From Furcasterigmium furcatum (taxonomy: Eukaryota > Ascomycota > Sordariomycetes > Glomerellales > Plectosphaerellaceae), in the NCBI GenBank assembly GCA_001599815.1, contig BCIA01000001.1:248001-312000 (forward strand): 64,000 nucleotides of DNA. The letters run 5' to 3'. The translations under genes and the position numbers were made by a program. Below the pieces are notes generated by a model. That model searched no databases, was not told the origin of the DNA, and saw only the letters and a list, made by a program, of their open reading frames with translations. This document shows positions 1 through 10,754 of the stretch, piece by piece. Position 1 is the stretch's first letter. The number at the start of each line of letters is the position of its first letter.

Positions 1-1051
1 CCGGGTCATCAACAAACGGGCCAGATCCCGGTACCTCCCGGGTCCTGGGGGGTAGGGGACCGCTCATGCGACCCCTGACCTGCTCCAACACCGGCCACTC
101 CGACTCCTCCCACTTGAACGGGAAGAGTACTGCCTCCCGTCCCATGGGGTAGACTTCCCATTCGGGACCCGAGCGTGTCGCGAGCGCCACTCCCCACCAG
201 TTCCCGAGACCGTCCTGGAAGAAATCGGCATGTCCCACAGTCTGGAAGTACTCGTTGGTCTTCCTGTTCGTCAGGATGGGGTTGTTTGAGTAGCTCTCGT
301 ATGGACCCGTCACGCTGGTTGAACGGGCAATGGTCGCTACATGGTCGAGCTCGGTGCCCCCCTCGGCAACCACAAGGTAATAGAAGCCATCCTTCTTGTA
401 AATATGGGGTGCCTCGACATTTCGGCCACCAGTACCGTTCCAGATGTTGATCTCGGGTCCGGCCGCACCGTCCATGAGGTTAACTTGAACCAACAATATG
501 CCAGCGAGCCCTGCATAGGACATGTATGCTTGACCGTCGTCATCCCAAAAGATGTCCGGATCGAGTCCCGTACCGGGTTTGACGACCGTAGCATTGCTCC
601 AGGCGGCCGAGTCATACGGGTCGGAGGTTGTGTGTATCGCAATCTCGACAATGGGCCAATCTCCGGGGGCAGTATTGAAAAACGAGGCCGTCACGTAGAA
701 GAGGCCGTCGCGGAACCTCAGAGTCGGAGCGTAGGGGCCATCTTGCTGCGCATATCCCGGAGCGGTCCTTTGGGGGATTTGTTCTGGCCGGGTGAGGGCA
801 TGGCTGACGAGCCGCCAGTTGACGAGGTCCTTGCTGGCGTAGATCGGGAGGCCTGGGAAGGCCAAGAAGGAAGATACAGAGCAGAAAAACGTGTTGTCCC
901 ATTCCTCGACGAATACGCAGCTTGGATCGGAGTGCCATCCAGGCAAAACTGGGTTCGTGTACTCCGATAGCGCGGACGAGCTGGCCCCGGCAAACCCAAG
1001 GACGAGGGCAGCCAAGAGGGCAAAGAAGGACGAGGGAGAGGCTGCAAACAT
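1..1051 (-). CDS. Secreted GH43 glycosidase (beta-xylosidase/arabinofuranosidase type), 3' end cut by window
   Basis: Minus-strand frame read from ATG at 1051 stays open to the window edge (350 codons), so the C-terminus is missing. Residues 1-27 form a hydrophobic signal peptide. The GH43 five-bladed propeller signature residues are visible: general base Asp42 in HSDPS, pKa-modulating Asp166 in LDPDIFW, and general acid Glu213 in NVEAPHIYK. GH43 enzymes cleave terminal xylose or arabinose from hemicellulose outside the cell. Exact specificity cannot be told from this fragment. A TATAAAA box on the minus strand at 1152-1146 lies about 95 bp upstream, supporting this start. No intron is seen in the visible part. 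The gene is divergent from the secreted GH3 enzyme at 1815, suggesting co-regulation in plant cell-wall breakdown. Confidence 0.85.
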   Translation of the reverse strand, partial: MFAASPSSFFALLAALVLGFAGASSSALSEYTNPVLPGWHSDPSCVFVEEWDNTFFCSVSSFLAFPGLPIYASKDLVNWRLVSHALTRPEQIPQRTAPGYAQQDGPYAPTLRFRDGLFYVTASFFNTAPGDWPIVEIAIHTTSDPYDSAAWSNATVVKPGTGLDPDIFWDDDGQAYMSYAGLAGILLVQVNLMDGAAGPEINIWNGTGGRNVEAPHIYKKDGFYYLVVAEGGTELDHVATIARSTSVTGPYESYSNNPILTNRKTNEYFQTVGHADFFQDGLGNWWGVALATRSGPEWEVYPMGREAVLFPFKWEESEWPVLEQVRGRMSGPLPPRTREVPGSGPFVDDP

Positions 1052-1814
1052 GGTGGGCCACAATAAATGGCAAGGAACGATGTTCTTTCTCAATGTCGAT
1101 GAGGGCAGACAGTCTTCGCGTTCACCTTGAGGTTATAGCGTACCCTTTTATAATCTCAATAGTAACTCCTTCAAGCTCCGGCATGGCAGAATCCCTCATT
1201 GAATGAAATGATGTGCCCCTCCGGTCCCGCAACTATCTACGCGTCGAGTGAGTCCTGGCCATGCCATGAGGTCCCTCGGGCCCTGTTCTTTAGAATTGAG
1301 GCTTTCTTACTTAGCCGGACTAGTTCGAGCTCATCAGGAGACCAGCACCAGGCGGCGCTTCCCAAGGGGCCGGTTCACGACGCTTCCCCAGTCTGCCAAG
1401 CCAATTTTTGCAAGTAGCCGGAGCCATACGGCCGAGTCTTAGCACGACTGCAAACTTCTCCATAACTTAACTACCCCGGTCGAGACCTTGAACGGCTAGA
1501 TTTTCCTGGAGAAAGCCTGGCAGAACAAATAGCCTAATTTAAGGGAGCGCCGGCTTGACATGTATCCCTGCAGGCGCGCGGTCCGAATACTCTGTGGCCT
1601 CCAGGCTTGGATGCTCCGAGCAATGCGCCGAATATGCAAGCTAGAATCTCTTGCTGCTGTTTTCGAGTGTCATGCATTTCGAGAAGGGTCATCTGTCGAC
1701 GAACTGAGGGTCTGCTGGTGCTTAAAAGATTGGGCATCGACCTTGCAGTTTCCTCTCATCCCTCGGGTTGAAGCATGGTTATCGAATCTGCCCGCGAGAC
1801 ACCACCCACTCGCC
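1052..1814. promoter_or_regulatory. Divergent promoter between GH43 and GH3 genes
   Basis: This stretch has no convincing ORF. It carries a TATAAAA box for the GH43 gene (minus strand, 1152-1146). TTAGCC at 1311-1316 and GGCTAGA at 1494-1500 resemble the GGCTAA/GGCTAR core bound by the fungal xylanase regulator XlnR/Xyr1. Such six-base words occur by chance at this length, so regulation by that factor is only a possibility. Confidence 0.4.
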
Positions 1815-4533
1815 ATGCCCTCTTTCGCCTCTTTTTGCCGCTCTGGCCTGCTCCTCGCGTCAGCTGCCACTGCCCAGCTACATTGGTATGGTGAACGAGA
1901 TCCTAACGCATTCACCTACGTCCAGCCCTTGAATACCACAATTCTAGGCCAATATGGGCATTCCGAGGCTGTGTACCCCTCACGTACGGTTCCCTGTCCT
2001 CTCGTATTTTAACCGAGTGTCTCCAGTAGTACTAACATGACTCGATTAGCCCCTGCTTCGGGTATTGGAGGGTGGGAAGCCGCGCTCGCAAAGGCCAAAG
2101 ACTTCGTCTCGAAGCTGACGCTCGAGGAGAAGGCATCCATGGTCACTGGCCAGCCGGGGCCGTGTATTGGGAACATCGTTCCCATTCCTCGCCTCAATTT
2201 CAGCGGTCTCTGCCTCCAAGATGGACCTAGCTCACTCCGTCTCGCCGACTATGTCAGCGTGTTTCCTTCAGGGGTCACGATTGCGTCGTCTTGGGACAAG
2301 GAGTTATTCTACGCTAGAAGCCATGCGATGGGTCGCGAATTCAAGGCCAAGGGCGCTCATGTCATTCTTGCGTAAGGTCCCAGGAACAACCCGAGCCCTT
2401 CACGCTTCCTGCTAACGCATCTCGACCTGTGTAGTCCCTCTGTTGGGCCCATGGGTCGGTCGCCATATTCAGGCCGGAACTGGGAGTCATTTTCTCCCGA
2501 TCCTTACCTGAGTGGACATGCGATGGAGCAGAGCATTCTGGCACTCCGGGACGCTGGCGTTCAAGCTACCGCGAAACACTTCATTCTTAACGAGCAAGAG
2601 ATCTCTCGGTCTTCGTCCAAGCATCCCAACGGTACTCTGAAGAATGAAGGAATATCGTCCAATGCGGACGACAGAACCGTTCGTAAGTTACCGCCCCTTC
2701 ACTATCCTTGGTGGCATACAGCTAATATATAGCACCGTAGACGAGCTTTATCTCTGGCCTTTTGCGAATGCTGTTCGGGCTGGCTGCGCATCTATTATGT
2801 GCAGCTATCAGCGAATCAATGGCTCATACGCCTGTCAGAACTCTAAGGTTCTTAATGGTTTACTGAAGCAGGAGCTCGGTTTCCAGGGGTACGTTATGTC
2901 CGACTGGTGGGCTGTCCATTCCGGTGTGGCTTCGATCGAGAGCGGCCTCGATATGGACATGCCAGGATTCCCAGAAGAGAAGATCCTTCTTCCCGATGGC
3001 AGCGCCTACACCTCATTTTTCGGAGGCAATATCACCACTGCTGTGCGGAACGGAACTCTCGCCGTGGCCAGGCTTGACGATATGATCACTCGCATCATGA
3101 CGCCGTACTACCACCTCGGTCAGGATAAGAACTATCCATCGGTTGACCCGTCGACACCGTATTTCAATATCATGGATAGCATGAGCGGGTGGTTCCATGA
3201 CTGGTCCTTGACGGGTGAGATGAGCCGCGACGTACGAGAGAACCACGGCGACCTCATCCGGAAACACGCCGCTGCTTCAACCATTCTTCTCAAGAATGAA
3301 CGAAATGCCCTGCCCCTAAAAGCACCGAAGACTATCGCAATCATCGGTAACGACGCGGGCCCCGTTATTTTGGGACCAAACTATCAACTGGATTTCGCAG
3401 ATGGCACTCTGGCTATTGGTGGTGGTTCGGGGTCAGCCCGATTCACACAACGCATCACCCCCTTGGAGGCCATCCGGGCCCGAGCAGCCAAGGACGACGC
3501 GCTCGTCATGGATTGGCTCGACAACGACTGGGTGGCTAACATTCCCTTCGGTCCTAGCTTATGGAACCATCCCACCCCTCCCGAGGCATGCCTCGTCTTT
3601 CTGAAAGGATGGGCATCTGAAAACGTCGACCGAGAGTTCCTCGAACTGGACTGGAACGCAACCAAGGTTGTTGACAACGTTGCACAGTACTGTAACAACA
3701 CCATTGTGGTCACTCACAGCGCCGGAGTGAACGTGCTCCCGTTTGCAGACCATCCCAACGTCACCGCTATTCTCGCCGCCCATTACCCCGGGCAGGAAAC
3801 GGGCAATTCCATTGTCGACGTTCTCTATGGGGTCGTCAATCCATCAGGAAGGCTTCCTTACACGATTGCATTCAACGAGAGCGACTATAACACCCCCATC
3901 ACAACAGGTGTTTTAACCACGGGCCCTGATGACTGGCAATCTTGGTTTACAGAGAAGCTGGAAATCGATTACCGCTACTTCGATGCTAATGACATCCCTG
4001 TGCGCTACGAGTTCGGCTTTGGTCTGTCATACACGACGTTCAGCATGGCGGATATCAAGGTTCAAAAGACGACAAACCAACTCATCACCTCCGCCCCGAA
4101 GCAGCAAGACGTCGCCCCAGGTGGAAATCCGGCGCTGTGGGATACGCTTTACGAGGTGGAAGTGACCCTCCAGAATACGGGGGATGTCCATGGCGCCTCC
4201 GTCGCTCAGCTCTACGTTACGTTCCCGGACAGTGCTCCAGCTGGCACACCGCCGCTGCAGTTGCGGGGATTTGACAAGCTTGCGCTGGACGCGGGAGAGA
4301 GCGGTGTTGCAAAGTTTGCTCTCATGCGCCGGGATCTTAGTTATTGGGACGTCGTCTCGCAAGAGTGGCTGATTCCGAAGGGGGAGTTCAAGTTGAGCGT
4401 GGGTGTCAAAATCAGTGGCAGACTGACGATAAGCGGCCAAGCAATTTCCAAGCCGAAGTCGTCGGACTGCTTGTCTCGTCGCTCAGAAGCAATGGAAGTT
4501 ACGGGAGCTCAGATGGCCTACGTCCGGCATTGA
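1815..4533 (+). CDS. Secreted GH3 beta-glucosidase
   Basis: Four exons (1815-1983, 2050-2371, 2435-2682, 2741-4533) give 843 residues; each intron has a GT donor, a YAG acceptor and a CTAAC-like or CTAAT branch site, and phases close. A signal peptide (about residues 1-20) is followed by the GH3 (alpha/beta)8 domain with the KHF motif in QATAKHFILNEQE. The catalytic nucleophile is Asp301 in YVMSDWW. Next come the (alpha/beta)6 domain and a C-terminal fibronectin type III-like domain beginning near GFGLSYTTF. GH3 beta-glucosidases release glucose from cellobiose and other beta-glucosides outside the cell. Several N-glycosylation sequons fit secretion. The last 20 or so residues look poorly conserved. 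The neighbouring GH43 gene shares its promoter. Confidence 0.9.
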
Positions 4534-6435
4534 CGATCGCTCGCGGTTGGAATCACGGGTACATCTTTAGATAAACGGAGAGTCTACGCGCAAACCCTCT
4601 GAAAGTTATCAAGACTAGGTAGAGCTCAGAACGAGTGCATTTAGAATGATTACTCACTTTCTAACCTCAATAGTGAGCGGTTGTGCCTACCATGGCCGCT
4701 CAATGAATCTCCTTGGGAACCAGCATCTTCGCCAAACGCGGCCTTCAACAAATCATGCCGGGCTCCCACGGCATAACCAAACTGTTATCTAGTGTCTTCG
4801 TCGTCGGAAGTACCCGTAATGAAGTGAATTTGGTCATCGGATGCCTAGGTTAGCGCGGACAGCTCTTTCATTACCGCGCACAGGTCCCGGCCTCGCCAGT
4901 TTCGACGTTGATGGTCGAGATGGTCGTCTTGTCAACATGCTCTCCTCTTCCCATCGGGACCCCGGATACCGTCTTGTCATGTCGATTCTCTGCGATGAGG
5001 ATTCTTGTGCGGGGCTTGGATGCCACGCCAACAATCAGGCAGCAAATGACGGTACTCACGCCGACTCCCCCAGACAGCTGGATCAGGCTCGTTCTTCTCC
5101 TCCCTTTCATTGAGCTCCAGGTTTTCTTGTTAGGAGAAACATTGGAATGGTCTCTCTGTTCACCGCAAACGTCTCAATACCTTGTGCGTTTTCGTTTGTA
5201 TGATGGGGATCGCGTCGTCGTCATCCAAGTGCAGGCTCCAAATGGCGGAGCCGTCGCCCGATTTCGAGCGGTCAGAAACAATACGGTATGATTCCACTGT
5301 GATTCCAGGTCGGAGTGGTGTCGTTGGATAGGCCAGAGGTCAGCTGGCGCGATGAGCTGGGCTCTGCGGTCGACGTCAGCCACAGTGTCGACATGGGATG
5401 CTTGCCTTCACGTTGGTGACCGCTCAGAGTTGTCGAGTACAGAGCCTCGTGGTCATCGGGCGAAAATGTGACTCTCTGGAGGATCTCGAGGTACAGAGAC
5501 CCTGTGCCAGCTCCTTGTCAAACGGCGCCATGGTTGGCTATCCGATCGATGAAGTCGCGAAGTAGTAAATTTGGGGGTTTTGACTAGATAGTTCAGCTGC
5601 TGTTGTGTTGTCCAATAGTCGAAGATGATCACTTGTTCCCCTTCGCCCCCCGACGCAGGTAAGAAACTAGCGCGGCATCGCATGATCCTTCGACGTCACG
5701 TCGGCCGACTCGAGATCTGCGAGGCGGCGCTTCAATACGCTCAATACGGCCATCTGTGTTGGACAAGGACTGTGTGATTGGGAGACACGACACCAGAGAT
5801 GCTCAGTGCACGCGGGCTTCCAGAGCCCAATGATGCCTGCATTCAGCCTTGCTGCTATCGTATGCCTCGCGTCTCCTCCTCGCCCTCGAACCCTCCAGCC
5901 AATGAGCACCTCGAGAGGCGGGGAGGTACACGAAGTATGAAACCCGGGGTAGATCGACTACCTTAAATTAGCCTTACTGCCTCATGATGTTGCAACAACT
6001 CCTCGTGGACTAATCAGATGACTTGGCGGTGCCGAGCTAACGTACGGCTTCGGATCTAGACGAGTAAGAATAGATGATATTCGTCAATCAAATCTTGAGA
6101 TGTCTGATCTTCACCGTAAGACGGCAACATTAGAACTGAGTCGGATGGTAAGACGGATCTGGTGCATTGGGTAATGATGTTGTAAACTCGTGGCCTGCTA
6201 TCTGCGATGAAGCTTGGGTCTATGCGCTGAACAGAAGGGACCAGTACTGCCTGGTCCGTGAGAAATCACAGTCCCGGGTTGAAGTATAAGTATCGCATGG
6301 TTCTCCCTCACTCGGCTACCCATTGTCGCCTCTCCAACAAGCCTCTTGCCAACGGCAGTCTCTACCATCACTTCCAAACTCAGTACACAGACCATCCAGC
6401 CAAGCACCAAGACCCCAAGCACCTCAGCCTCCACC
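4534..6435. other. Gene-poor stretch with a possible decayed gene
   Basis: No intact gene model could be built in these 1.9 kb. On the minus strand between about 5531 and 4860, short protein-like segments follow one another but in different frames. An ATG at 5531 opens MAPFDKELAQ, then LYLEILQRVTFSPDDHEALY and later ESYRIVSDRSKSGDGSAIW appear in shifted frames, followed by NLELNEREEKNEPDPAVW. No GT-AG introns reconcile them. This could be an old frameshifted gene or chance. A TATAAG at 6285-6290 lies about 150 bp before the next gene. Confidence 0.3.
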
Positions 6436-6693
6436 ATGAAGCTCACCTTCCTCATCGCAACCCTCGCGGCCACCGCTCTCGCCGCGCCACGCGCAAGCGG
6501 CGACCTAATCCCCGCCGAGGCGGGCATCGATGCCCGCGCCGACAACTGCTTCTTCCCCTCGCAGTGCTCGGCCTTCTGGTCAGGCAAGTGCGAGAACCAC
6601 TGCGGCCCGCGCGGGTTCTCCCACATGAGCCGCGACGGATGCCGGTGGAACCCCATCAACATCACGCAAAAGTGCTGCTGCATCAGGCGTTGA
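6436..6693 (+). CDS. Small secreted cysteine-rich (defensin-like) protein
   Basis: 85 residues in one exon. The ATG at 6436 (CCACCATGA context) was chosen over an upstream in-frame ATG at 6346 because it starts a clear signal peptide (about residues 1-17). A short acidic propeptide-like segment ends near DARAD (33-37). The mature part has eight cysteines at 38, 44, 52, 56, 69, 80, 81 and 82. The CxxxC at 52-56 and CxC at 80-82 match the cysteine-stabilised alpha-beta fold spacing of defensins, with two extra cysteines. Such peptides act outside the cell as antimicrobials or as effectors; function here is inferred from cysteine spacing only. TATAAG lies at 6285-6290. Confidence 0.7.
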   Translation: MKLTFLIATLAATALAAPRASGDLIPAEAGIDARADNCFFPSQCSAFWSGKCENHCGPRGFSHMSRDGCRWNPINITQKCCCIRR

Positions 6694-7389
6694 GCCGCGA
6701 AGCCGCCTCTTCCCCTGCGCCGGACTGAGAGTGCACGGGGTCGTCACCAAGCAGCCGGATGAATTGGTGAAGGGTGTCAGTGGTAGCAACCGCAACAGGC
6801 CATCAGAGTCTCGGGATGAGATAAAGTGTCTGTGGTATCATGGGGACGGGGAATCGGAAAGTCGGGGGGACTTGAAAGATTACACATTCGTTGAGTTGTG
6901 CTCTCGGCAAAGATCGACGTGGCTGTACATCTAGATGCAAGAATGTATTGCCAAAACACTTAGTCAAAACATCAATTTGGGAATGAATCGCAGAGCGTTG
7001 AAAAACTAAATCTTTCATCCTATCACATCTACCAAGCACCCCTCGCAGCCCTGCATTCGTTTCAACCTCGCTGCAGGCTGCACAGAACACGCAGCTACTA
7101 GTAACTCGGGACGCGACGTTCTCTCCCCTTAGAATTGTTCCTTTCATTATGGATCACCAGGGGTGATGGCTAGTCAAGTTTCTTGCTCGCATGTAGTCTG
7201 ATTTTAGCATGCCTGTATGAATGCGTATGGCGACGGTCTAGAAATCACTATCGACTTGGTCACGTCCAACGTTAGGAGGTCTTCCCATCTCTTCCCAAAC
7301 AACAACCTTGGCAAAGCCAATTACTTCAATACATCTATCGATGCCACTTGACTCTCTCTTCAAGTCCATAAGCTACTTATCGTGCCGCC
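6694..7389. other. Convergent intergenic region
   Basis: Lies between the 3' ends of the cysteine-rich peptide gene and the intracellular GH3 gene. No convincing ORF, RNA gene or repeat was seen; it presumably holds both transcription terminators. Confidence 0.5.
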
Positions 7390-9994
7390 TCATGGCCCGA
7401 AACAGAAGCCTTCCTTGACAGAGACACTTTCCTTAGCGACCGCATCTTCGGGATGAGAGCTGGTCGCCACCCAAACCCCGTATTCGCCATCAACGACCCT
7501 CCATTCGTGAACACCCTCGTCCCAGTAGGCTGCCGCGTCCCTCGTCACCTCGATCTCGATCGTCTCTTCTTGGCCCGCAAGCAGGTGGACCTTTTCGAAC
7601 GCGGCCAGCTCCTTGACCGGGCGCTCGACGGCCTCACTCTGCGGCGGCACGACATAGACCTGTACCGTCTGCGCCCCGGCGCACTTGCCGCTGTTCTTGA
7701 CCGTTGCGCGCACCGTGACGCACGAGCCGGCCTCTGCCGCAAAGCTCCCCGTCATCGAGACGTCGAAAATCTCAAACGAGCTGTAGCTGAGCCCGAACCC
7801 GAAGGGGAAGAGAACCTCCCTCTCGCCCTTCCAGTGCCGGTCGAAGTGGCGGTACCCGACAAACACGCCCTCGACGTACTCGACCTCCTTGGACTCCTGT
7901 GCGTCCAGGCCATAGTTCCCGTAGCACGCCGTGTGCTCGTACCTGCGCGGCCACGACAGGGGCAGCCTGCCCGAGGGGTTCACTTCGCCCACGAGGACGT
8001 CCACCAGGGCGTTGCCGACCTCCTGGCCCGCATACCACCCCTGGACGAGGGCGGCGACGTCCTCGAGCCAGGGAATCTCAAACGCGACGCCCGTGTTCGC
8101 CACGACAACGGTGTTCCGGTTCACGGTCGCCACCGCCGCGACGAGCTTGTCCTGTACCCGCGTATCGTACGGCGGCAGCGTCATGGCCTGCATGTCCTGG
8201 CCCTCCGACTCCCACTGGTACGTGTTCCCGACGAAGACGACGGCGACGTCCGCCTCGCGCGCAAGGGCGACGGACTCCTCGTGCAGCCTGCGCTCCATCT
8301 GCGCCTGCGGTACGAACCCGACGTGCGCGCACAGCTGCTTATCGAGGATCGGGCTGTCTGAGATGCTCACGTCGGGCATGGTCGTCACGACCTCGATCTT
8401 GTACGTCCTGCCCGCCTCGAAGCGGTGCTGGCCCTTGATCTCGTCCTGGCACCCGGCGATGAAGGCCATGGCGTCCACGATGGCCGAATCCTGGGACACG
8501 ACGAGCGTCCCGTCGACGTAGAGCTTGGTCACCCCGGCGCCCGAGAGGCTGAGGTAGTGGGATCCCGACTCTGATGGCCGGTAGGAGGCACTCATCCGGG
8601 CGCTCATGGCCGTCTCCTTGATGTCGATCTGGTCGTGTGTGGTGAAGTAGCTTCGGCGGACGTGCTCCGTCTTGATCGGTTCCCCGGTCGTGTCCAAGGA
8701 GGCGAAGTACTCAACATCAAAGCCCTTGTCTCCGCCGCTCGTGCTGGTGCCGTCGATCAGGTCTGGCAGCGATCGGTAGATTTCGCAGCCTGGGAGACGA
8801 TCGTCAGCTTGGTCTATGTCTGGCCGTCTTCTGGATGACTGCAAACTCACCCTTGGAATACGAGATGTCCACCTGCGAACCGAATCGCTTGACAAAGGCC
8901 TCCTTGGGGCTGATCTTGTAGTGGCACGTCAGGAACGAGCTGCCGCCGCCGTGGGCAGAAGCATGATCTGCCAGCGGCCCGAGAAGAGCGATCTTCTTCG
9001 TCTTGCGCAAATCGATCGGCAGCACGCCTCGCTCGTTCTTCAGTAGAACAGCTCCGGCCGCGCCGGCCTCCCGAATCAGGGCCCGATGCTCCGGGAGGTC
9101 GACGGCCTTCTCCTCGGGCGTGGGCCGGCGGTCCGAGAACTTTCCGACCCGGTCAAGGAGCACGAGCGAGGAGCGGACTCTGGCATTGATGTCCTCCACG
9201 CGCAGCCTGCCCTCCTCGAGAAGAGCGTGCACCTTGTCGGCAGACGCGTACCGAGCCGGGCCGGGCATCTCGAGGTCTAGCCCATTGGCGATGGCATCAG
9301 CGGTGGATGCGGCGCCCCAGTCGGTCATGGTCAGGCCATCGAATCCCCACTGCTCGCGGAGGACCTTCGTCATCCAAGTAGGCGTCGCGTCAATGTAGTG
9401 TCCGTTGATCTTGGGATATGCGGTCATGACCGACCAAGGCCTGGCAGTCTTGACGATGATCTCGAACGACTTGAGGTAGATCTCACGCAGTGCCCGCTCC
9501 GAGATGGTCTCGTTGAGGACGAAGCGGCGGGTATCCTGCTCGTTGGCGAAGAAGTGCTTCACCGCCGGCGCGACACGCTCCTCCTGGAGGCCGCGGACGT
9601 ACTCGGTCCCCAGGATGCCGGTGAGCACGGGGTCCTCCGAGAAGGCCTCGAAGTTGCGGCCGCCCAGAGGGGAGCGGTGGATGCAGACCGTCGGACCCAG
9701 CAGGACGTAGGCGCCCTTGGACTGGGTCTCCTGGGCGAGGGCGCGGCCGACGCGCCTCGCCAGCTTCTTGTCGAATGTGGCGGCCAGGGACACGCATGCT
9801 GGGAAGCACGCGGCCGGCGTGCCGTCGATGAACGTCTCTCCCCTCGCGCCGCTGGGGCCGTCGGTCACCTTGAGCGAGGGGATGCCGAGGCGGGGGATCT
9901 CGTGCGTCTCCCAGAAGTTCTTGCCGGCGAGGAGCAGGATCTTCTCGTCCAGAGTCATCTGCCCCAGGAGGGCGTCTATGTCCACGGAGCTCAT
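7390..9994 (-). CDS. Intracellular GH3 glycosidase with PA14 domain
   Basis: Two exons (9994-8851 and 8789-7390) joined across a 61-nt intron (donor GTGAGT, acceptor CCCAG) give 847 residues. No signal peptide is present, so the enzyme is probably cytosolic. The N-terminal GH3 domain has KHFFANEQ near residue 146 and the nucleophile Asp225 in LTMTDWG. A PA14 domain (about residues 400-540, starting FDVEYFASLD) is inserted in the second GH3 domain, and a fibronectin III-like domain follows FGFGLSYSSF. PA14-containing GH3 enzymes are typically beta-glucosidases that select the substrate aglycone side. The gene shares a 760-bp divergent promoter with the sugar porter at 10755, so it likely hydrolyses the imported oligosaccharide. 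TATAAAA on the minus strand lies at 10120-10114. Confidence 0.9.
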
Positions 9995-10754
9995 GGGGGA
10001 GATAGTGCTGAGGGGGGACTAGGAGAAAAGGAGTAAACAAAGCAAAGCCGGTAGCTAGAAGTCGTGCCGGGAAACAAACATGACACCCAGCCTCGTGATT
10101 TGAATCAAGGCCATTTTATAGTGTGTCGTCCCGTCCTCTTCTTCATTGTCTCGCAGGCGATCCCATGTCAATCAGTCGGAGGGTGTGGAAATGTTGACCT
10201 CCTTGCCAATGGTTCGGCACTTTTGTGACAACCTAAAGGACTAGTCAAGGTGACGAGCAGCATCCACAATCTTCCCGCCAGTATCTCCGCACGCCCTCGT
10301 GGGGTCCGGGGTGAAGAAGTCGCCCGTGGACCAGGGACCCGGCTCTCGGCTCTCGCCGGGGAGAGCCAGAGCGCCGGGTCGAAAAAAAAAAGGGGTGGGG
10401 ATCCGCTATTTCTCCGCCGGTTTGTCCGCCTCTTTCGTCTGGTAATCCCTGAATCATCCCCCAGATTGAAAAAGTCTCCATCATCGGACGAGTCGTGAGA
10501 TCCCCAGACCCCGACCTTTCCGCTCCAACAAACGATAGCGCGTGGCCTGGCCATCGGACGAGGAGCCGAGGAAGAGCTCTCGAGCCGAGCATCCATGGGA
10601 AGTCGAGATATATAAAGGCCGTCATGTCCGGGGCCTTGAGGTAATCATTCTGTCCCTGAATCCGCAGCAGCGTCAGAGATCGAGACCCAGGCCGACCTCC
10701 TCGGAAACAACCTTCTGCACGAATTCTCTTTTTGTACAATTTTATCTTCAAGTC
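9995..10754. promoter_or_regulatory. Shared divergent promoter of GH3/PA14 enzyme and sugar porter
   Basis: TATAAAA at 10120-10114 (minus) serves the glycosidase and TATATAAA at 10609-10616 (plus) the transporter, about 140 bp before its ATG. Three SYGGRG words that fit the carbon-catabolite repressor CreA/CRE1 occur between them: GTGGGG 10299-10304, CCGGGG 10306-10311 and GTGGGG 10395-10400. The first two are adjacent, the arrangement favoured for CreA binding in other fungi. Repression by preferred sugars is therefore plausible but inferred. Confidence 0.55.
10348..10367. promoter_or_regulatory. Perfect inverted repeat in shared promoter
   Basis: Arms GGCTCTC (10348-10354) and GAGAGCC (10361-10367) flank a six-base GC-rich spacer. 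A further direct copy of GGCTCTC sits at 10341-10347. It lies between two divergent sugar-use genes whose neighbour is a zinc-cluster factor, a class that binds inverted or direct triplet repeats, so an operator role is possible. Confidence 0.35.

Noticed and set aside
7453..8361. 302-residue open frame on the plus strand
   Set aside because: Antisense of the GH3/PA14 gene; it is open only because of GC-rich third positions and shows no domain.
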